In this document: in pieces, positions 1 through 8,082 of the stretch
Numbering within the stretch: position 1 is the first letter of the stretch
How the letters are laid out: the number at the start of each line of letters is the position of its first letter
Source of the DNA: Hyphomicrobiales bacterium
GTDB taxonomy: Bacteria; Pseudomonadota; Alphaproteobacteria; Rhizobiales; Beijerinckiaceae
NCBI GenBank assembly: GCA_027484605.1
Contig: JAIXSR010000110.1
Coordinates: forward strand, 1 to 43,389
DNA length: 43,389 nt
Direction of reading: 5' to 3'
Translations under genes and position numbers: made by a program
The notes under the pieces: model-generated
What the model saw: the letters and a program-made list of their open reading frames with translations, nothing else
Database searches by the model: none
What the model was told of the DNA's origin: nothing

Positions 1-957
1 CTGATGGGCCTGCTCGCCTTCCCGGCCATGCTGCGCGCCGGCTATGACGTCAAACTGTCGGCCGGTGTCGTCTGCGCCGGCGGGTGCCTCGGCATTCTCA
101 TCCCGCCATCGGTCATGCTGATCCTTTACGGGGCAACAGCCGGCGTCTCGGTGCCGAAGCTATATGCAGCAGCTCTCTTCCCTGGGCTGATGCTGGCGGC
201 CTTGTACATGCTCTATGTGCTGGTCCGATGCATGCTCAACCCGTCGCTGGCGCCCAAGCTCCCGCCGGAGGAGCGCAATGTGCCGGTGCCCATCATCATC
301 AAGGAACTGGCGCTCAGCTTCTTCCCGCTGACGCTGCTGATCCTCTCGGTGCTCGGGGCGATCTTCTTCGGCCTCGCGACGCCGACGGAAGCTGCCGGCA
401 TCGGCTCGATCGGCGCGCTGGTCCTCGCGGCGCTCTACCGCTCGCTCAGCTATGTCAAGGTCCGGGACTCGGTATATCTCACCGCGCGGACCTCGGCCAT
501 GGTCTGCTGGCTCTTCGTCGGATCCTTCATCTTCTCGTCGATTTTCGGTTATCTCGGTGGGCACGAGCCGATCAAGACCTTCATGACCTGGCTCAACCCC
601 AGCCCGATCATGTTCCTGATCATCACCCAGCTGATCATCTTCGTGCTGGGCTGGCCGCTGGAATGGACGGAGATCATCGTCATCTTCGTGCCCATCTTCC
701 TGCCGTTGCTGCAGCAATTCGGGATCGATCCGGTGTTCTTCGGCATTCTCATCGCCCTGAACATCCAGACATCGTTCCTCTCGCCACCCGTGGCCATGGC
801 GCCCTTCTACCTCAAGGGCGTGGCACCCAAGCATGTGACGATCAACCAGATCTTCTCGGGCGTGATGCCCTTCCTCTGGATCGTGCTGGTCGCGATGGTT
901 CTGGTCTATATCTTCCCGGGGATCGCGCTCTGGCTGCCCGGTAAGCTCTATGGCTGA
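1..957 (+). CDS. TRAP transporter large permease (DctM family), 5' truncated by window
   Basis: The reading frame is open from the first base, so the true start lies outside the window. About 318 C-terminal residues are visible; whole proteins of this family have about 430. It is a polytopic inner-membrane protein with at least seven hydrophobic segments. It carries typical DctM sequence such as GILIPPSVMLILYGATAG near residue 32, a central PTEAAGIGS loop, and a late SFLSPPVAMAPFYLKG segment. The large subunit forms the ion-coupled elevator of TRAP uptake systems, which import carboxylates and related organic anions with a periplasmic binding protein. The small permease and binding protein should lie upstream of the window. 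The substrate cannot be read from this subunit. A long hairpin follows the stop at 968-1014. Confidence 0.93.
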   Translation: MMGLLAFPAMLRAGYDVKLSAGVVCAGGCLGILIPPSVMLILYGATAGVSVPKLYAAALFPGLMLAALYMLYVLVRCMLNPSLAPKLPPEERNVPVPIIIKELALSFFPLTLLILSVLGAIFFGLATPTEAAGIGSIGALVLAALYRSLSYVKVRDSVYLTARTSAMVCWLFVGSFIFSSIFGYLGGHEPIKTFMTWLNPSPIMFLIITQLIIFVLGWPLEWTEIIVIFVPIFLPLLQQFGIDPVFFGILIALNIQTSFLSPPVAMAPFYLKGVAPKHVTINQIFSGVMPFLWIVLVAMVLVYIFPGIALWLPGKLYG

Positions 958-967
958 TCGACGGATG

Positions 968-1014
968 CTGGCCCGTGGCCGATGATGCGGGAAGCCGCAT
1001 CATTCGCGGGCCAG
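968..1014 (+). terminator. two-tier GC-rich hairpin between convergent genes
   Basis: An outer 8-bp stem (CTGGCCCG 968-975 with CGGGCCAG 1007-1014) encloses an inner perfect 9-bp stem (ATGATGCGG 982-990 with CCGCATCAT 995-1003) with a GAAG tetraloop. There is no U-tract. It follows the TRAP permease stop by 10 bases, and its right arm contains the stop codon of the convergent hydrolase gene. It probably ends or protects the TRAP transcript. Confidence 0.6.
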
Positions 1015-1935
1015 AAACTCGACGACAGGTGCGAGGCTCCGTTCCGGGGCTTCCTCATGCGGGACATGGCCAAGATCCGGGAAGGTCACAAGCGTGGATC
1101 GCGGCAGGGCCGCGCCATAATCCCGGGCATTGGCAACGGGGATCATTGCATCCTTCTCGCCCCAGAGCAGGAGAACCGGTGCCCTGATCGTCCGGAGGGA
1201 CGTGACCGGATCCTGCAGGATCGTCTGGCGCATGCGGTCGATCATGGCCTGCCGCCCGCCGGGCGCAAGCATGAGGGCGTGGTAGCGCTCCATGGTATCC
1301 TCATCAAGCCGGGCCGGATCGCCATAGGCCAAGGAAAGACTACTGCGCAGCATCGATTTCGGCAGGGCATAGCGCATCAGATCCAGCAGCACCGGCACAT
1401 CCGGCGCCTTGCCATAGGCGAAGCCGGGGCTGGCATAGCCGTCCGGGGCGATCAGAACGAGATGGCTGACGCGCTCCGGGTGGGCGGCGGCGAATGTCCA
1501 GGCCAGCCGGCCGCCGATCGAGTTTCCGGCCATTGCGGCCCGCCCAATGCCGAGGCGATCCATCAGGGCGAGCATCAGCTCGATCGAACGGGTGTCGGTG
1601 TAGCGGCCGGTCGGGTCCGGATCGGACAGGCCGGAACCTGGCAGGTCGAACCGGATCACACGGTGGGTTCGTTCCAGCTCCCGCGCCCAGGGCTCGAAGG
1701 TATGGAGGCTCGATCCGAACCCGTGCAGCAGGATGATCGCCGGAGCACCGGCGGGCCCGCTATCGCGGACATGGATGCGCATCCCGAGCACGGACACGAG
1801 GTCCTCCGGCCGCTGGAGATAGGCCTTTTCGAGGACGGCACGCGGCCGGTCCGGCGTCCAGAGCCATGCGATCCCGCCGGCCAGCAGGACAGCCAGCACA
1901 AGACCGGACCGCAGGAACAGGGACTTCAACCTCAC
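1000..1935 (-). CDS. membrane-anchored alpha/beta-fold hydrolase
   Basis: A 311-residue alpha/beta hydrolase with an N-terminal hydrophobic anchor (about residues 8-26). The oxyanion region is HGFGSS near 71-76. The nucleophile Ser139 sits in GNSIGG, the acid is probably Asp262 in GEKDAMIP, and the base is His290 in GHVPHEE, so the triad is complete. I chose the GTG at 1935 because GGAGGA lies 6 bases upstream. An ATG at 1962 in the same frame would add nine residues but lacks a good ribosome binding site. The gene converges on the TRAP gene and diverges from bciA. The substrate is not predictable. Proximity to bciA recalls BchO, a hydrolase linked to magnesium chelatase, but I see no specific support for that. 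Confidence 0.87.
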   Translation of the reverse strand: MRLKSLFLRSGLVLAVLLAGGIAWLWTPDRPRAVLEKAYLQRPEDLVSVLGMRIHVRDSGPAGAPAIILLHGFGSSLHTFEPWARELERTHRVIRFDLPGSGLSDPDPTGRYTDTRSIELMLALMDRLGIGRAAMAGNSIGGRLAWTFAAAHPERVSHLVLIAPDGYASPGFAYGKAPDVPVLLDLMRYALPKSMLRSSLSLAYGDPARLDEDTMERYHALMLAPGGRQAMIDRMRQTILQDPVTSLRTIRAPVLLLWGEKDAMIPVANARDYGAALPRSTLVTFPDLGHVPHEEAPERSLAPVVEFLARE

Positions 1936-2102
1936 AGGCTTTCCTCCGGGTTTCGGGGCCATCGCTGCCAAGGGCCGGCTGGATCGTAGACGCCCGGGCT
2001 ATTCCACACCAGCGGACCCTCCCGGCATTGACCCGGCTGGACCACCGGGGCAGGCTCGCCCGGCACGGCATTGCCTGCCCTGCCGGGTCATCGGAACACC
2101 AC

Positions 2103-3116
2103 ATGGACGACAATTCCCCGCCCCAGCGCGTCGAGCCGGCACGCTCCCCGGTGCCGCGGCGCATCCTGATGCTGGGCGCCACGGGAACGATCGGACGCGC
2201 CACCGTGAAGGCGCTGCTCGCCCGGGGGCATGCCGTGATCTGCCCGGTCCGCAACCCCGGCCTTGCCAGCGCATTCCTTCCCGCAGGTGCAGAACTTCGT
2301 CCATGCGATGTCACGGACGCGCAATCCTTGCGCAAGGAAGGGCTCCGGAGCGAAAAGTTTGACGCGCTGGTCTCCTGCCTCGCCTCCCGCAGCGGCGCAC
2401 CGGCCGATGCCTGGGCCATCGACCATGGCGCCCATCTCGTGGCGCTTGCCGCAGGGCGGGACGCCGGGGTCCGCCAGGTCGTGCTGCTTTCGGCGATCTG
2501 CGTGCAGAAGCCGCTTCTGGCTTTCCAGCATGCCAAGCTGGCCTTCGAAACCGCGCTGGAGCAATCCGGCCTGACCTATTCGATCGTGCGGCCGACGGCC
2601 TATTTCAAATCCCTTTCCGGCCAGCTTGGCCGGCTCCGGGCCGGCAAGCCATTCCTGATCTTCGGGAATGGCGAACTCACGGCCTGCAAGCCGATCAGCG
2701 ATGCCGATCTCGCTGCCTATCTCGCCGGCTGCCTCGACGAGGAGGCCCGCTGGAACCGCATCCTGCCGGTTGGCGGGCCGGGCCCTGCCCTGACACCGAG
2801 GGAGCAGGGCGAATTGCTGTTCGCAGCCCTCGGGCAGGCGCCGCGCTTCCGGTCCGTACCTGTGGGGCTGCTGGACGGAATCATCGCCCTGCTCTCGCTT
2901 GCCGGGCGGTTCAGCGCGCGCCTCGCGGACAAGGCGGAACTGGCGCGGATCGGGCGCTACTATGCCACCGAATCCATGCTCGTTCTCGATCCCGCCAGCG
3001 GCCGGTACGATGCCGGAGCCACGCCGGAAACCGGCACGGATACGCTGGCGGCGTTCTATGGCAGGCTGGTGCGGGGCGAGGAGGCGATCGACCGCGGCGA
3101 ACACGCGGTGTTCTGA
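2103..3116 (+). CDS. bciA: divinyl (proto)chlorophyllide 8-vinyl reductase, BciA type
   Basis: A 337-residue atypical short-chain dehydrogenase/NmrA-like protein. The NADPH-binding motif GATGTIG is near residues 25-31. The central block (KPLLAFQHAKLAFETAL, then TYSIVRPTAYFKSLSGQ) and the LTACKPISDADLAAYLAGC and RIGRYYATESMLVLDP blocks are, from memory, the hallmark of BciA/plant DVR proteins. Those enzymes reduce the 8-vinyl group of divinyl (proto)chlorophyllide in (bacterio)chlorophyll synthesis. The start is the ATG at 2103; the frame is open further upstream, but that extension looks non-coding and overlaps the promoter region of the divergent hydrolase. No other bch, puf or crt gene is in the window. 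The assignment is by family resemblance; a related non-photosynthetic NmrA-like reductase is the main alternative. Confidence 0.85.
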   Translation: MDDNSPPQRVEPARSPVPRRILMLGATGTIGRATVKALLARGHAVICPVRNPGLASAFLPAGAELRPCDVTDAQSLRKEGLRSEKFDALVSCLASRSGAPADAWAIDHGAHLVALAAGRDAGVRQVVLLSAICVQKPLLAFQHAKLAFETALEQSGLTYSIVRPTAYFKSLSGQLGRLRAGKPFLIFGNGELTACKPISDADLAAYLAGCLDEEARWNRILPVGGPGPALTPREQGELLFAALGQAPRFRSVPVGLLDGIIALLSLAGRFSARLADKAELARIGRYYATESMLVLDPASGRYDAGATPETGTDTLAAFYGRLVRGEEAIDRGEHAVF

Positions 3117-3126
3117 CGAGGAGGGT

Positions 3127-3546
3127 TCATAGATATCGCCACCACCGTGGGCGGGGCTTTGTTGGATCTCTCGATGCGCGTACCCAGAATAAACTCAACA
3201 CGATCGGGAATAGCAAGCCCAACCAAAGGAGTGCGACCCAGCCTCGAGCATGAAATGCGCGGTCCAAACGAGACGTTCCAGGCGGGCCGTACATGCCAGT
3301 CAAGTCATCGATCATCCACCAGACCACCAGGAGTGAAAGGCTCATCCTGATCAGGATCGACAACCAAGCATAGCCAAGCCGGACGGCAACTACAGCAGAA
3401 ACGAGAATGCCGAACGTATAGATGTATGGCGAAGCGGCATAGCTAAATGACATGCCCGCAAGCGCAGAAAGCGTGATCAGGGCGCCGATACCGAGCCAAA
3501 GCTCGGCAAAGGCTATTTCCCGCCTCTCCAGTTCCTCTCTATCCAT
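3127..3546 (-). CDS. small multi-pass membrane protein, unknown function
   Basis: A 139-residue hypothetical protein. It has a short charged N-terminus (MDREELERREIAF), three to four hydrophobic segments (about residues 17-37, 40-58, 62-80 and 103-122), and a basic, proline-rich tail ending in KPRPRWWRYL. I recognise no family. Two 60-base lines inside it that I counted (3181-3240 and 3361-3420) have 50-52% GC, against 72% in a line of bciA (2761-2820), so it may be recently acquired. It converges on bciA with a 10-base gap and sits about 80 bases from tRNA-Gln. Being open over 420 bases with membrane-protein hydrophobicity supports a real gene, but its expression is not proven. Confidence 0.6.
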   Translation of the reverse strand: MDREELERREIAFAELWLGIGALITLSALAGMSFSYAASPYIYTFGILVSAVVAVRLGYAWLSILIRMSLSLLVVWWMIDDLTGMYGPPGTSRLDRAFHARGWVALLWLGLLFPIVLSLFWVRASRDPTKPRPRWWRYL

Positions 3547-3626
3547 CTGAACCTGCCGCGGTTCGACGACGGCTTCCGGAAGTGAAACGGTACGTCAGGC
3601 TGACTGGCTTCATTGATGGGAAAGGT

Positions 3627-3700
3627 TGGCTGGGGGACCTGGATTCGAACCAAGACTAACGGAGTCAGAGTCCGCTGTTCTACCGTTAAACTATCCCCCA
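3627..3700 (-). tRNA. trnQ: tRNA-Gln (anticodon CUG)
   Basis: The complementary strand folds into a full cloverleaf. The acceptor stem starts UGGGGGA and pairs with UCCCCCA, followed by discriminator G and an encoded CCA. The anticodon loop CUCUGAG gives anticodon CUG, which reads CAG glutamine codons. The T-loop GUUCGAAUC is canonical. The U1-A72 end pair is typical of tRNA-Gln. Confidence 0.96.
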
Positions 3701-3941
3701 CCGCCACGGCGCTCTGACGCAAAGCCATGGAAGGGCGGGCAAAGCCGCCCGCGAGAGAGCGCCTTCTACTCTCGAAGCCGCCCCTTTGGCAAGGGGTTTG
3801 CGCAGCACCCAGCAAACTATCACCGGTTGGCCGGAAGACGGGAAAACTGTTTCAAATCGAGACAGATTTTTCTTGAAATTCGGGACGATGCCGGGCTTGG
3901 ATACCAATTGTTAGCCAAGTCGGGACGGCCGGTGCGTATCC

Positions 3942-5120
3942 ATGGAGTTGCGTTGCGTCATGAATCTGTTTCCCGAGTCCGGCCCGAATCATCATCTGCT
4001 GACGGCGCGCAAGGCCTGCGTCTTTGTTTCCGGCCTGGTGGTTGCGGTGGGCACGGGCACGCTGCTGGTGAATGCTGCGGACAATCCCCGGATCCAGCGC
4101 GCCGTCACTGAAATCAACCGGCCGATCCGCGCGGCGGTGGAACCGCTGCTGGTGCGGCCCGAGCGCTCGCTCGTCGAGGTCTCCCGCGCGAAGGAGATGC
4201 AGAAGCTCGAAGTGATGCAGGTCGCGGCGCGTGCGCCGGTGGCCGCGCCTGCGGAATCGCGGCCTGCGGCACCGCAACTGGCGGCCCGGCCGACCGTTGC
4301 GCTTCCGGCACCCGCCTTGCCCCGGAGCTCCGCCGTTTCCGAACCGGTTCCCGCGGTCAATCCGCTCTGGCCGCCCAAGGCGACCGAGACTCCCGCCTTC
4401 ACGCCGCGTCCCCGGACCAAGCTCCAGTCCCGCGGTCTGGGTGAAGGCATGCCCGTTCCCACCAATTACTGCGTGCGCCTCTGCGACGGATTCGCTTTCC
4501 CGATCGGCCAGACCGGCGTCGGCCAGCAGGTGCAGGAAGTGGCCTGCCGCTCGGCCTGCCCGGGTGCCGAGACCGCCCTCTTCACGCTGCCCGCCGGCGC
4601 CCGCGATCTCTCGGCGCTTTCGCGCGGCGGTGCCCCCTATACAGGCCTGCCGACAGCCTTCCGCTACCAGAAGCAGGTGAACCAGGCCTGTTCCTGCCGC
4701 CCGGCCGGGAGCACCCAATCGGCCAATGCCTTCTACCGGGACATCACGCTCAAGCCGGGCGACGTGATCATGACCGGTTCGGGTGCTCAGCATTTCGATG
4801 GCGCCAGCCGGTTTCCCTACCAGCCGCGCCATTTCGGCGAGGCCGTCAAGCGCCTGACATCGGCGCGGGAAGTCACGATCATCCGGGGCATGGAAATCGC
4901 ATCGGTGCGTGGTGCCCTTTCGCCGATGGCGCCGCCCTCTGTTCGTGCGCGCGTCATTGCCGATCTCCAGAAGGCCGACCGGATGGTCGATGGCCAGGTG
5001 CCGAACCCCTCGCCGGTCGGACACCCGAAGGGCTTCACAGAGCTTCAGGCCCGGGCCTCCGAGGGTACCACGGTGCTGCCGACGATCACCAAAGGCCCGA
5101 AACTGCTCGTGATGAACTGA
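3942..5120 (+). CDS. DUF2865 family exported/anchored protein
   Basis: 392 residues from the ATG at 3942; an ATG at 3960 would give 386. A hydrophobic stretch near residues 24-45 looks like a signal peptide or N-terminal anchor. A long Ala/Pro-rich low-complexity region follows (about 85-165). The C-terminal half carries the DUF2865 block beginning VPTNYCVRLCDGFAFP, with six cysteines (NYC, RLC, VAC, SAC, ACSC) that probably form disulfides in the periplasm. This family is found mainly in Hyphomicrobiales and its function is unknown. The gene stands alone, downstream of tRNA-Gln on the other strand and 217 bases before the iron transporter. No operon partner is visible. The family call is from memory of its Cys pattern. 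Confidence 0.83.
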   Translation: MELRCVMNLFPESGPNHHLLTARKACVFVSGLVVAVGTGTLLVNAADNPRIQRAVTEINRPIRAAVEPLLVRPERSLVEVSRAKEMQKLEVMQVAARAPVAAPAESRPAAPQLAARPTVALPAPALPRSSAVSEPVPAVNPLWPPKATETPAFTPRPRTKLQSRGLGEGMPVPTNYCVRLCDGFAFPIGQTGVGQQVQEVACRSACPGAETALFTLPAGARDLSALSRGGAPYTGLPTAFRYQKQVNQACSCRPAGSTQSANAFYRDITLKPGDVIMTGSGAQHFDGASRFPYQPRHFGEAVKRLTSAREVTIIRGMEIASVRGALSPMAPPSVRARVIADLQKADRMVDGQVPNPSPVGHPKGFTELQARASEGTTVLPTITKGPKLLVMN

Positions 5121-5205
5121 AACCGGCTCCGGATGGCTGGCGCCCCGCAGGGTCCCGAAAGGCCGGGTGTTTCAACGGGAAGGCAACCATCCTTGTAGTC
5201 CTTCC

Positions 5206-5226
5206 AGTTTAGACTTTTTCTAAACT
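5206..5226 (+). promoter_or_regulatory. Irr-type iron control element (ICE) palindrome
   Basis: A perfect inverted repeat: AGTTTAGA (5206-5213), CTTTT (5214-5218), TCTAAACT (5219-5226). Its core TTTAGA-N5-TCTAAA has the length and halves of the alphaproteobacterial ICE motif (TTTAGAA-N3-TTCTAAA) bound by Irr. It lies in an AT-rich patch 22 bases upstream of a good -35 box for fbpA. A site upstream of -35 fits activation better than simple repression, but this is inference. Confidence 0.7.
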
Positions 5227-5248
5227 TCTGTTTTTAAAAGGAATTTTG

Positions 5249-5277
5249 TTGACGGGCACTCGGAAGGCGCCCTAGAC
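5249..5277 (+). promoter_or_regulatory. putative sigma-70 promoter of fbpAB
   Basis: TTGACG (5249-5254), a 17-base spacer, then CTAGAC (5272-5277). It lies just downstream of the ICE palindrome and about 60 bases before the fbpA start, so the spacing is near ideal. The -10 match is moderate. Confidence 0.5.
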
Positions 5278-5299
5278 ACGCTCATCCTCTTGAACCCTT

Positions 5300-5320
5300 C
5301 GGCGGGCCTTGAACCCGCCG
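5300..5320 (+). other. 5' leader hairpin of fbpA
   Basis: CGGCGGG (5300-5306) pairs with CCCGCCG (5314-5320) around a 7-base loop. It ends 4 bases before the GGAGAG ribosome binding site (5325-5330), so it could affect translation initiation or mRNA stability. No known riboswitch class is recognised. Confidence 0.4.
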
Positions 5321-5337
5321 GCATGGAGAGAATGATG

Positions 5338-6360
5338 ATGTCATCCCTTCGCCTGGGCCTGCTGGCCGGCGCGGCCCTTCTGGCTTCCGGCCTTGCGGCG
5401 GCCGCACAGGAAGTGAACCTCTACACGCATCGCGAACCGGGGCTGATCAAGCCGATCCTCGACAAATTCACGTCCGAGACGGGCGTCAAGGTCAATCTCG
5501 TCTTCGCCGGTTCCGGCCTTGCCGAGCGCATCCAGTCCGAAGGCGAGCGCAGCCCCGCCGACCTGCTGCTCTCGGTCGATGTCTCGACCCTGACGCAGGC
5601 CGTTGCGCTGGGCATCACCCAGCCGATCGTGACGCCCGCGCTGGAAAAGGCCGTTCCGAAGACGCTCCGTGCGGCCGATGGCTCCTGGGTGGCGGTTTCG
5701 GCCCGCGCCCGCGTGATCTATGCCTCGAAGGACCGCGTCAAGGATGCTGCCCTCACCTATGAGGATCTCGCCAATCCGCGCTTCAGGGGCAAGGTCTGCA
5801 CCCGCGCCGGCACCCATGCCTACAATACCGGGATGATCGCCGCCGCGATTTCCCATATGGGGCCGGAAAAGGCCGAGGCCTGGCTGAAGGGCATCCGCGC
5901 CAACCTTGCCAAGAAACCGTCCGGCGGTGACCGCGACGTCGCCAAGGATATTGCGGCAGGGCTCTGCGATATCGGTGTCGGCAACATGTATTACGTCGGC
6001 CTGATGAGCAAGGATGCGAACCAGAAGGCCTGGGTCGATGCGATCCGTGTGATCATGCCGACCTTCCAGAATGGCGGCACGCATATGAACATGTCCGGGC
6101 TGGTCCTGACGCGGCATGCCAAGAACAGGGCCGAAGCAATCCGGCTGGCCGAGTGGCTCGTCAGCCCGGCAGCCCAGGAACTCTATGCGGCCAAAAATTT
6201 CGAATATCCCGTCGTCGAGGGCGTGGCGGTCGAGCCCTCCATTGCCGGCTTCGGCAAGCCGCGTGTTGACTCGGTCTCGCTTGACGATGTCGCCAGGAAC
6301 CGCAAGGCGGCATCCGAACTGGTGGAGAAGGTCGGCTATGATCTCGGCCCGCAAAGCTGA
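5338..6360 (+). CDS. fbpA: ferric iron ABC transporter, periplasmic binding protein
   Basis: A 340-residue extracellular binding protein of the FbpA/SfuA/FutA type. A clear signal peptide (SSLRLGLLAGAALLASGLAAAA) is followed by mature sequence starting QEVNLYTHREPGLIKPILDKF. The adjacent tyrosines Tyr218-Tyr219 in GNMYYVG match the Fe(III)-coordinating pair of this family. Four in-frame ATG codons lie close together (5323, 5332, 5335, 5338). I chose 5338 because GGAGAG lies 7 bases upstream; 5335 is almost as good. The upstream Irr box supports an iron role. The permease gene follows after 18 bases. Other FbpA-like proteins bind thiamine or phosphorylated sugars, but the dityrosine and the regulator site favour iron. 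Confidence 0.88.
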   Translation: MSSLRLGLLAGAALLASGLAAAAQEVNLYTHREPGLIKPILDKFTSETGVKVNLVFAGSGLAERIQSEGERSPADLLLSVDVSTLTQAVALGITQPIVTPALEKAVPKTLRAADGSWVAVSARARVIYASKDRVKDAALTYEDLANPRFRGKVCTRAGTHAYNTGMIAAAISHMGPEKAEAWLKGIRANLAKKPSGGDRDVAKDIAAGLCDIGVGNMYYVGLMSKDANQKAWVDAIRVIMPTFQNGGTHMNMSGLVLTRHAKNRAEAIRLAEWLVSPAAQELYAAKNFEYPVVEGVAVEPSIAGFGKPRVDSVSLDDVARNRKAASELVEKVGYDLGPQS

Positions 6361-6378
6361 AAGGCGCCGCCCGCGTCG

Positions 6379-8010
6379 ATGAGCATGGCTCCATCCCTTT
6401 CCCTCCGCGAGGCCGGCCCTGCCCGGCCTCGCCTTCATTGGCAGCCCATGGCCATGGTCATCGGGTTGCTCGTGGTTTTCGTCGGCCTGCCCGGCCTCGG
6501 CTTCTCGAGCCTGATGACCGGCGCCGCCCTACAGATGGCGGGGCTCTCGCCGACGCAATGGCATACCGTGAAGGAAATGACCTGGCTGCTGCTGGGTGTG
6601 GGGCTGGTGGCCGGTTCCATCGGACTGGTTTCGGCATGGCTTGTCTCGATCTACGAGTTTCCGTTGCGGCGCTGGCTGGAAATCGGGCTCGTGCTGCCCC
6701 TCGCCTTTCCGACCTATCTCGCTGCCTTTGTCGCGGTGGATCTCCTCGACTTCTTCGGCCCGGTCCAGAGCGCCTATCGTGCGCTGATTGGCGCGCGCAC
6801 GATGGCGGATTACCGCTTTCCGGATATCCGCACCCTCGGCGGAGCCATCTTCGTCCTCGGCCTGGTGCTGTCGCCCTATGTCTATCTCGGGTGTCGCATC
6901 GTCTTCTCGCGATCCGGCCGCAGCATCATCGATGCCGCCCGCCTGCTGGGGGCGCATGGCCCGCGGCTCTTCTTCCGGGTCGGGCTGCCGATTGCCGTGC
7001 CGGCCCTCGTGACCGGGCTGGTTCTGGTCAGCCTCGAGACGCTCAACGATATCGGCGCGACGGAATTCCTCGGTGTCTCGAGCTTCTCGGTCGCAATCCG
7101 CGATTACTGGCTCAACCGCAGCGATCTGCCGGGCGCCGTGCGGCTGGCCGCGCTGCTGCTTGTCATGGTCGGGTTCCTTCTGTTCCTGACGCGCAACCAG
7201 GATGGTCGGCGGCAACCCGCCGCGCCACGCGGGGCAGCCCGGCCCTCCCGGATCCCGCTGCGGAAGCATTCCGGGCTTCTCGCCAGCCTTGCCACAGGCC
7301 TGCCGGTGCTGCTGGGCTTCCTGCTGCCGACCGGGTTCCTGATCTGGCGGACGATCCAGTATGCGGCGCAGCAGCGCTTCGATGCCGGCTTGCTGCAGGC
7401 GGGGCTGTCCAGCCTGATCCTCGGCGTTGCCGTCGCCCTTGCCGTCGTGGTGGCCGGCGCGCTGGTCACGATCGGCATCCGGATCGTGCCGAAGCTGCGG
7501 AGCGCCGGGCGGCTGGCAACCCTGGGCTATGCCGTTCCCGGGACGGTGCTGGTTCTCTCCATCTTCCCGGTCATCCGCTGGGCCGATGATGTGGCCGGCG
7601 CTGCGGGCCTCTCGCTTGCCCTGTCCAGCACATTGGCCGGGATCGCCTTTGCCCTCGTGGTGCGGTTTCTCGGCATCGGCGTCACGCAATCCATGCTCGC
7701 CCTCGACCGCCTGCCCCGGTCCATCGACTGGGTCGCGCGGATCCACGGGATGAGCGATTTCCGGCTGGCCTGGCGCGTCCATGTGCCGGCCATGGCGCCG
7801 GGCCTGCTCATGGCGGCGATGCTCGTCTTCATCGATACGGTCAAGGAATTGCCGGCAACCCTGCTGATGCGACCGCTGAATTTCGAGACCCTGGCCACCC
7901 GGGCCTATGCCCAGGCCAGCGCCGGCGTGTTCGAGCATGCGGCGCTGGAATCGCTCGCAATCCTTGCGCTGAGCGGCTTCGCCGCGCTGGTCCTGATCCG
8001 GAAGAGCTGA
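6379..8010 (+). CDS. fbpB: ferric iron ABC transporter, fused two-domain permease
   Basis: A 543-residue inner-membrane protein with about 12 hydrophobic segments and two tandem binding-protein-dependent transport domains. Each domain has its EAA-type loop, around DAARLLGAHGPRLF in the first half and IDWVARIHGMSDFRLAWRV in the second. Such a double permease is usual for FbpB/SfuB iron systems. The second ATG at 6385 is an alternative start. It is co-transcribed with fbpA. The ATPase (fbpC) that normally follows is missing: the next gene, 137 bases on, is a CoA-transferase. The ATPase must be encoded elsewhere or shared with another system. Confidence 0.88.
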   Translation: MSMAPSLSLREAGPARPRLHWQPMAMVIGLLVVFVGLPGLGFSSLMTGAALQMAGLSPTQWHTVKEMTWLLLGVGLVAGSIGLVSAWLVSIYEFPLRRWLEIGLVLPLAFPTYLAAFVAVDLLDFFGPVQSAYRALIGARTMADYRFPDIRTLGGAIFVLGLVLSPYVYLGCRIVFSRSGRSIIDAARLLGAHGPRLFFRVGLPIAVPALVTGLVLVSLETLNDIGATEFLGVSSFSVAIRDYWLNRSDLPGAVRLAALLLVMVGFLLFLTRNQDGRRQPAAPRGAARPSRIPLRKHSGLLASLATGLPVLLGFLLPTGFLIWRTIQYAAQQRFDAGLLQAGLSSLILGVAVALAVVVAGALVTIGIRIVPKLRSAGRLATLGYAVPGTVLVLSIFPVIRWADDVAGAAGLSLALSSTLAGIAFALVVRFLGIGVTQSMLALDRLPRSIDWVARIHGMSDFRLAWRVHVPAMAPGLLMAAMLVFIDTVKELPATLLMRPLNFETLATRAYAQASAGVFEHAALESLAILALSGFAALVLIRKS

Positions 8011-8054
8011 ACGCTGCCGTCTCCGAACAAACATCGAAAGCATCAACACGTGCT

Positions 8055-8082
8055 TTGCAAGGCGGCGGCTCTTCTCTATGAC
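8055..8082 (+). promoter_or_regulatory. putative promoter of scoAB
   Basis: TTGCAA (8055-8060), a 16-base spacer, then TATGAC (8077-8082). It sits 65 bases upstream of the scoA start, in the gap after fbpB. Both hexamers match the sigma-70 consensus only partly. Confidence 0.4.

Noticed and set aside
1000-1935. BchO (magnesium chelatase-associated hydrolase) identity for the alpha/beta hydrolase beside bciA
   Set aside because: The fold and adjacency fit, but it has an N-terminal membrane anchor and I see no BchO-specific sequence. The general hydrolase call is safer.
3627-3941. Integration site (att) at tRNA-Gln
   Set aside because: I did not see a second copy of the tRNA 3' end nearby, nor an integrase gene. 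The DUF2865 gene next to it looks native.
8037-8056. Inverted repeat AAAGCA-N8-TGCTTT between fbpB and scoA
   Set aside because: Only 6 bp with an 8-base loop and no T-run, so it is too weak to call a terminator; no matching operator copy is seen.
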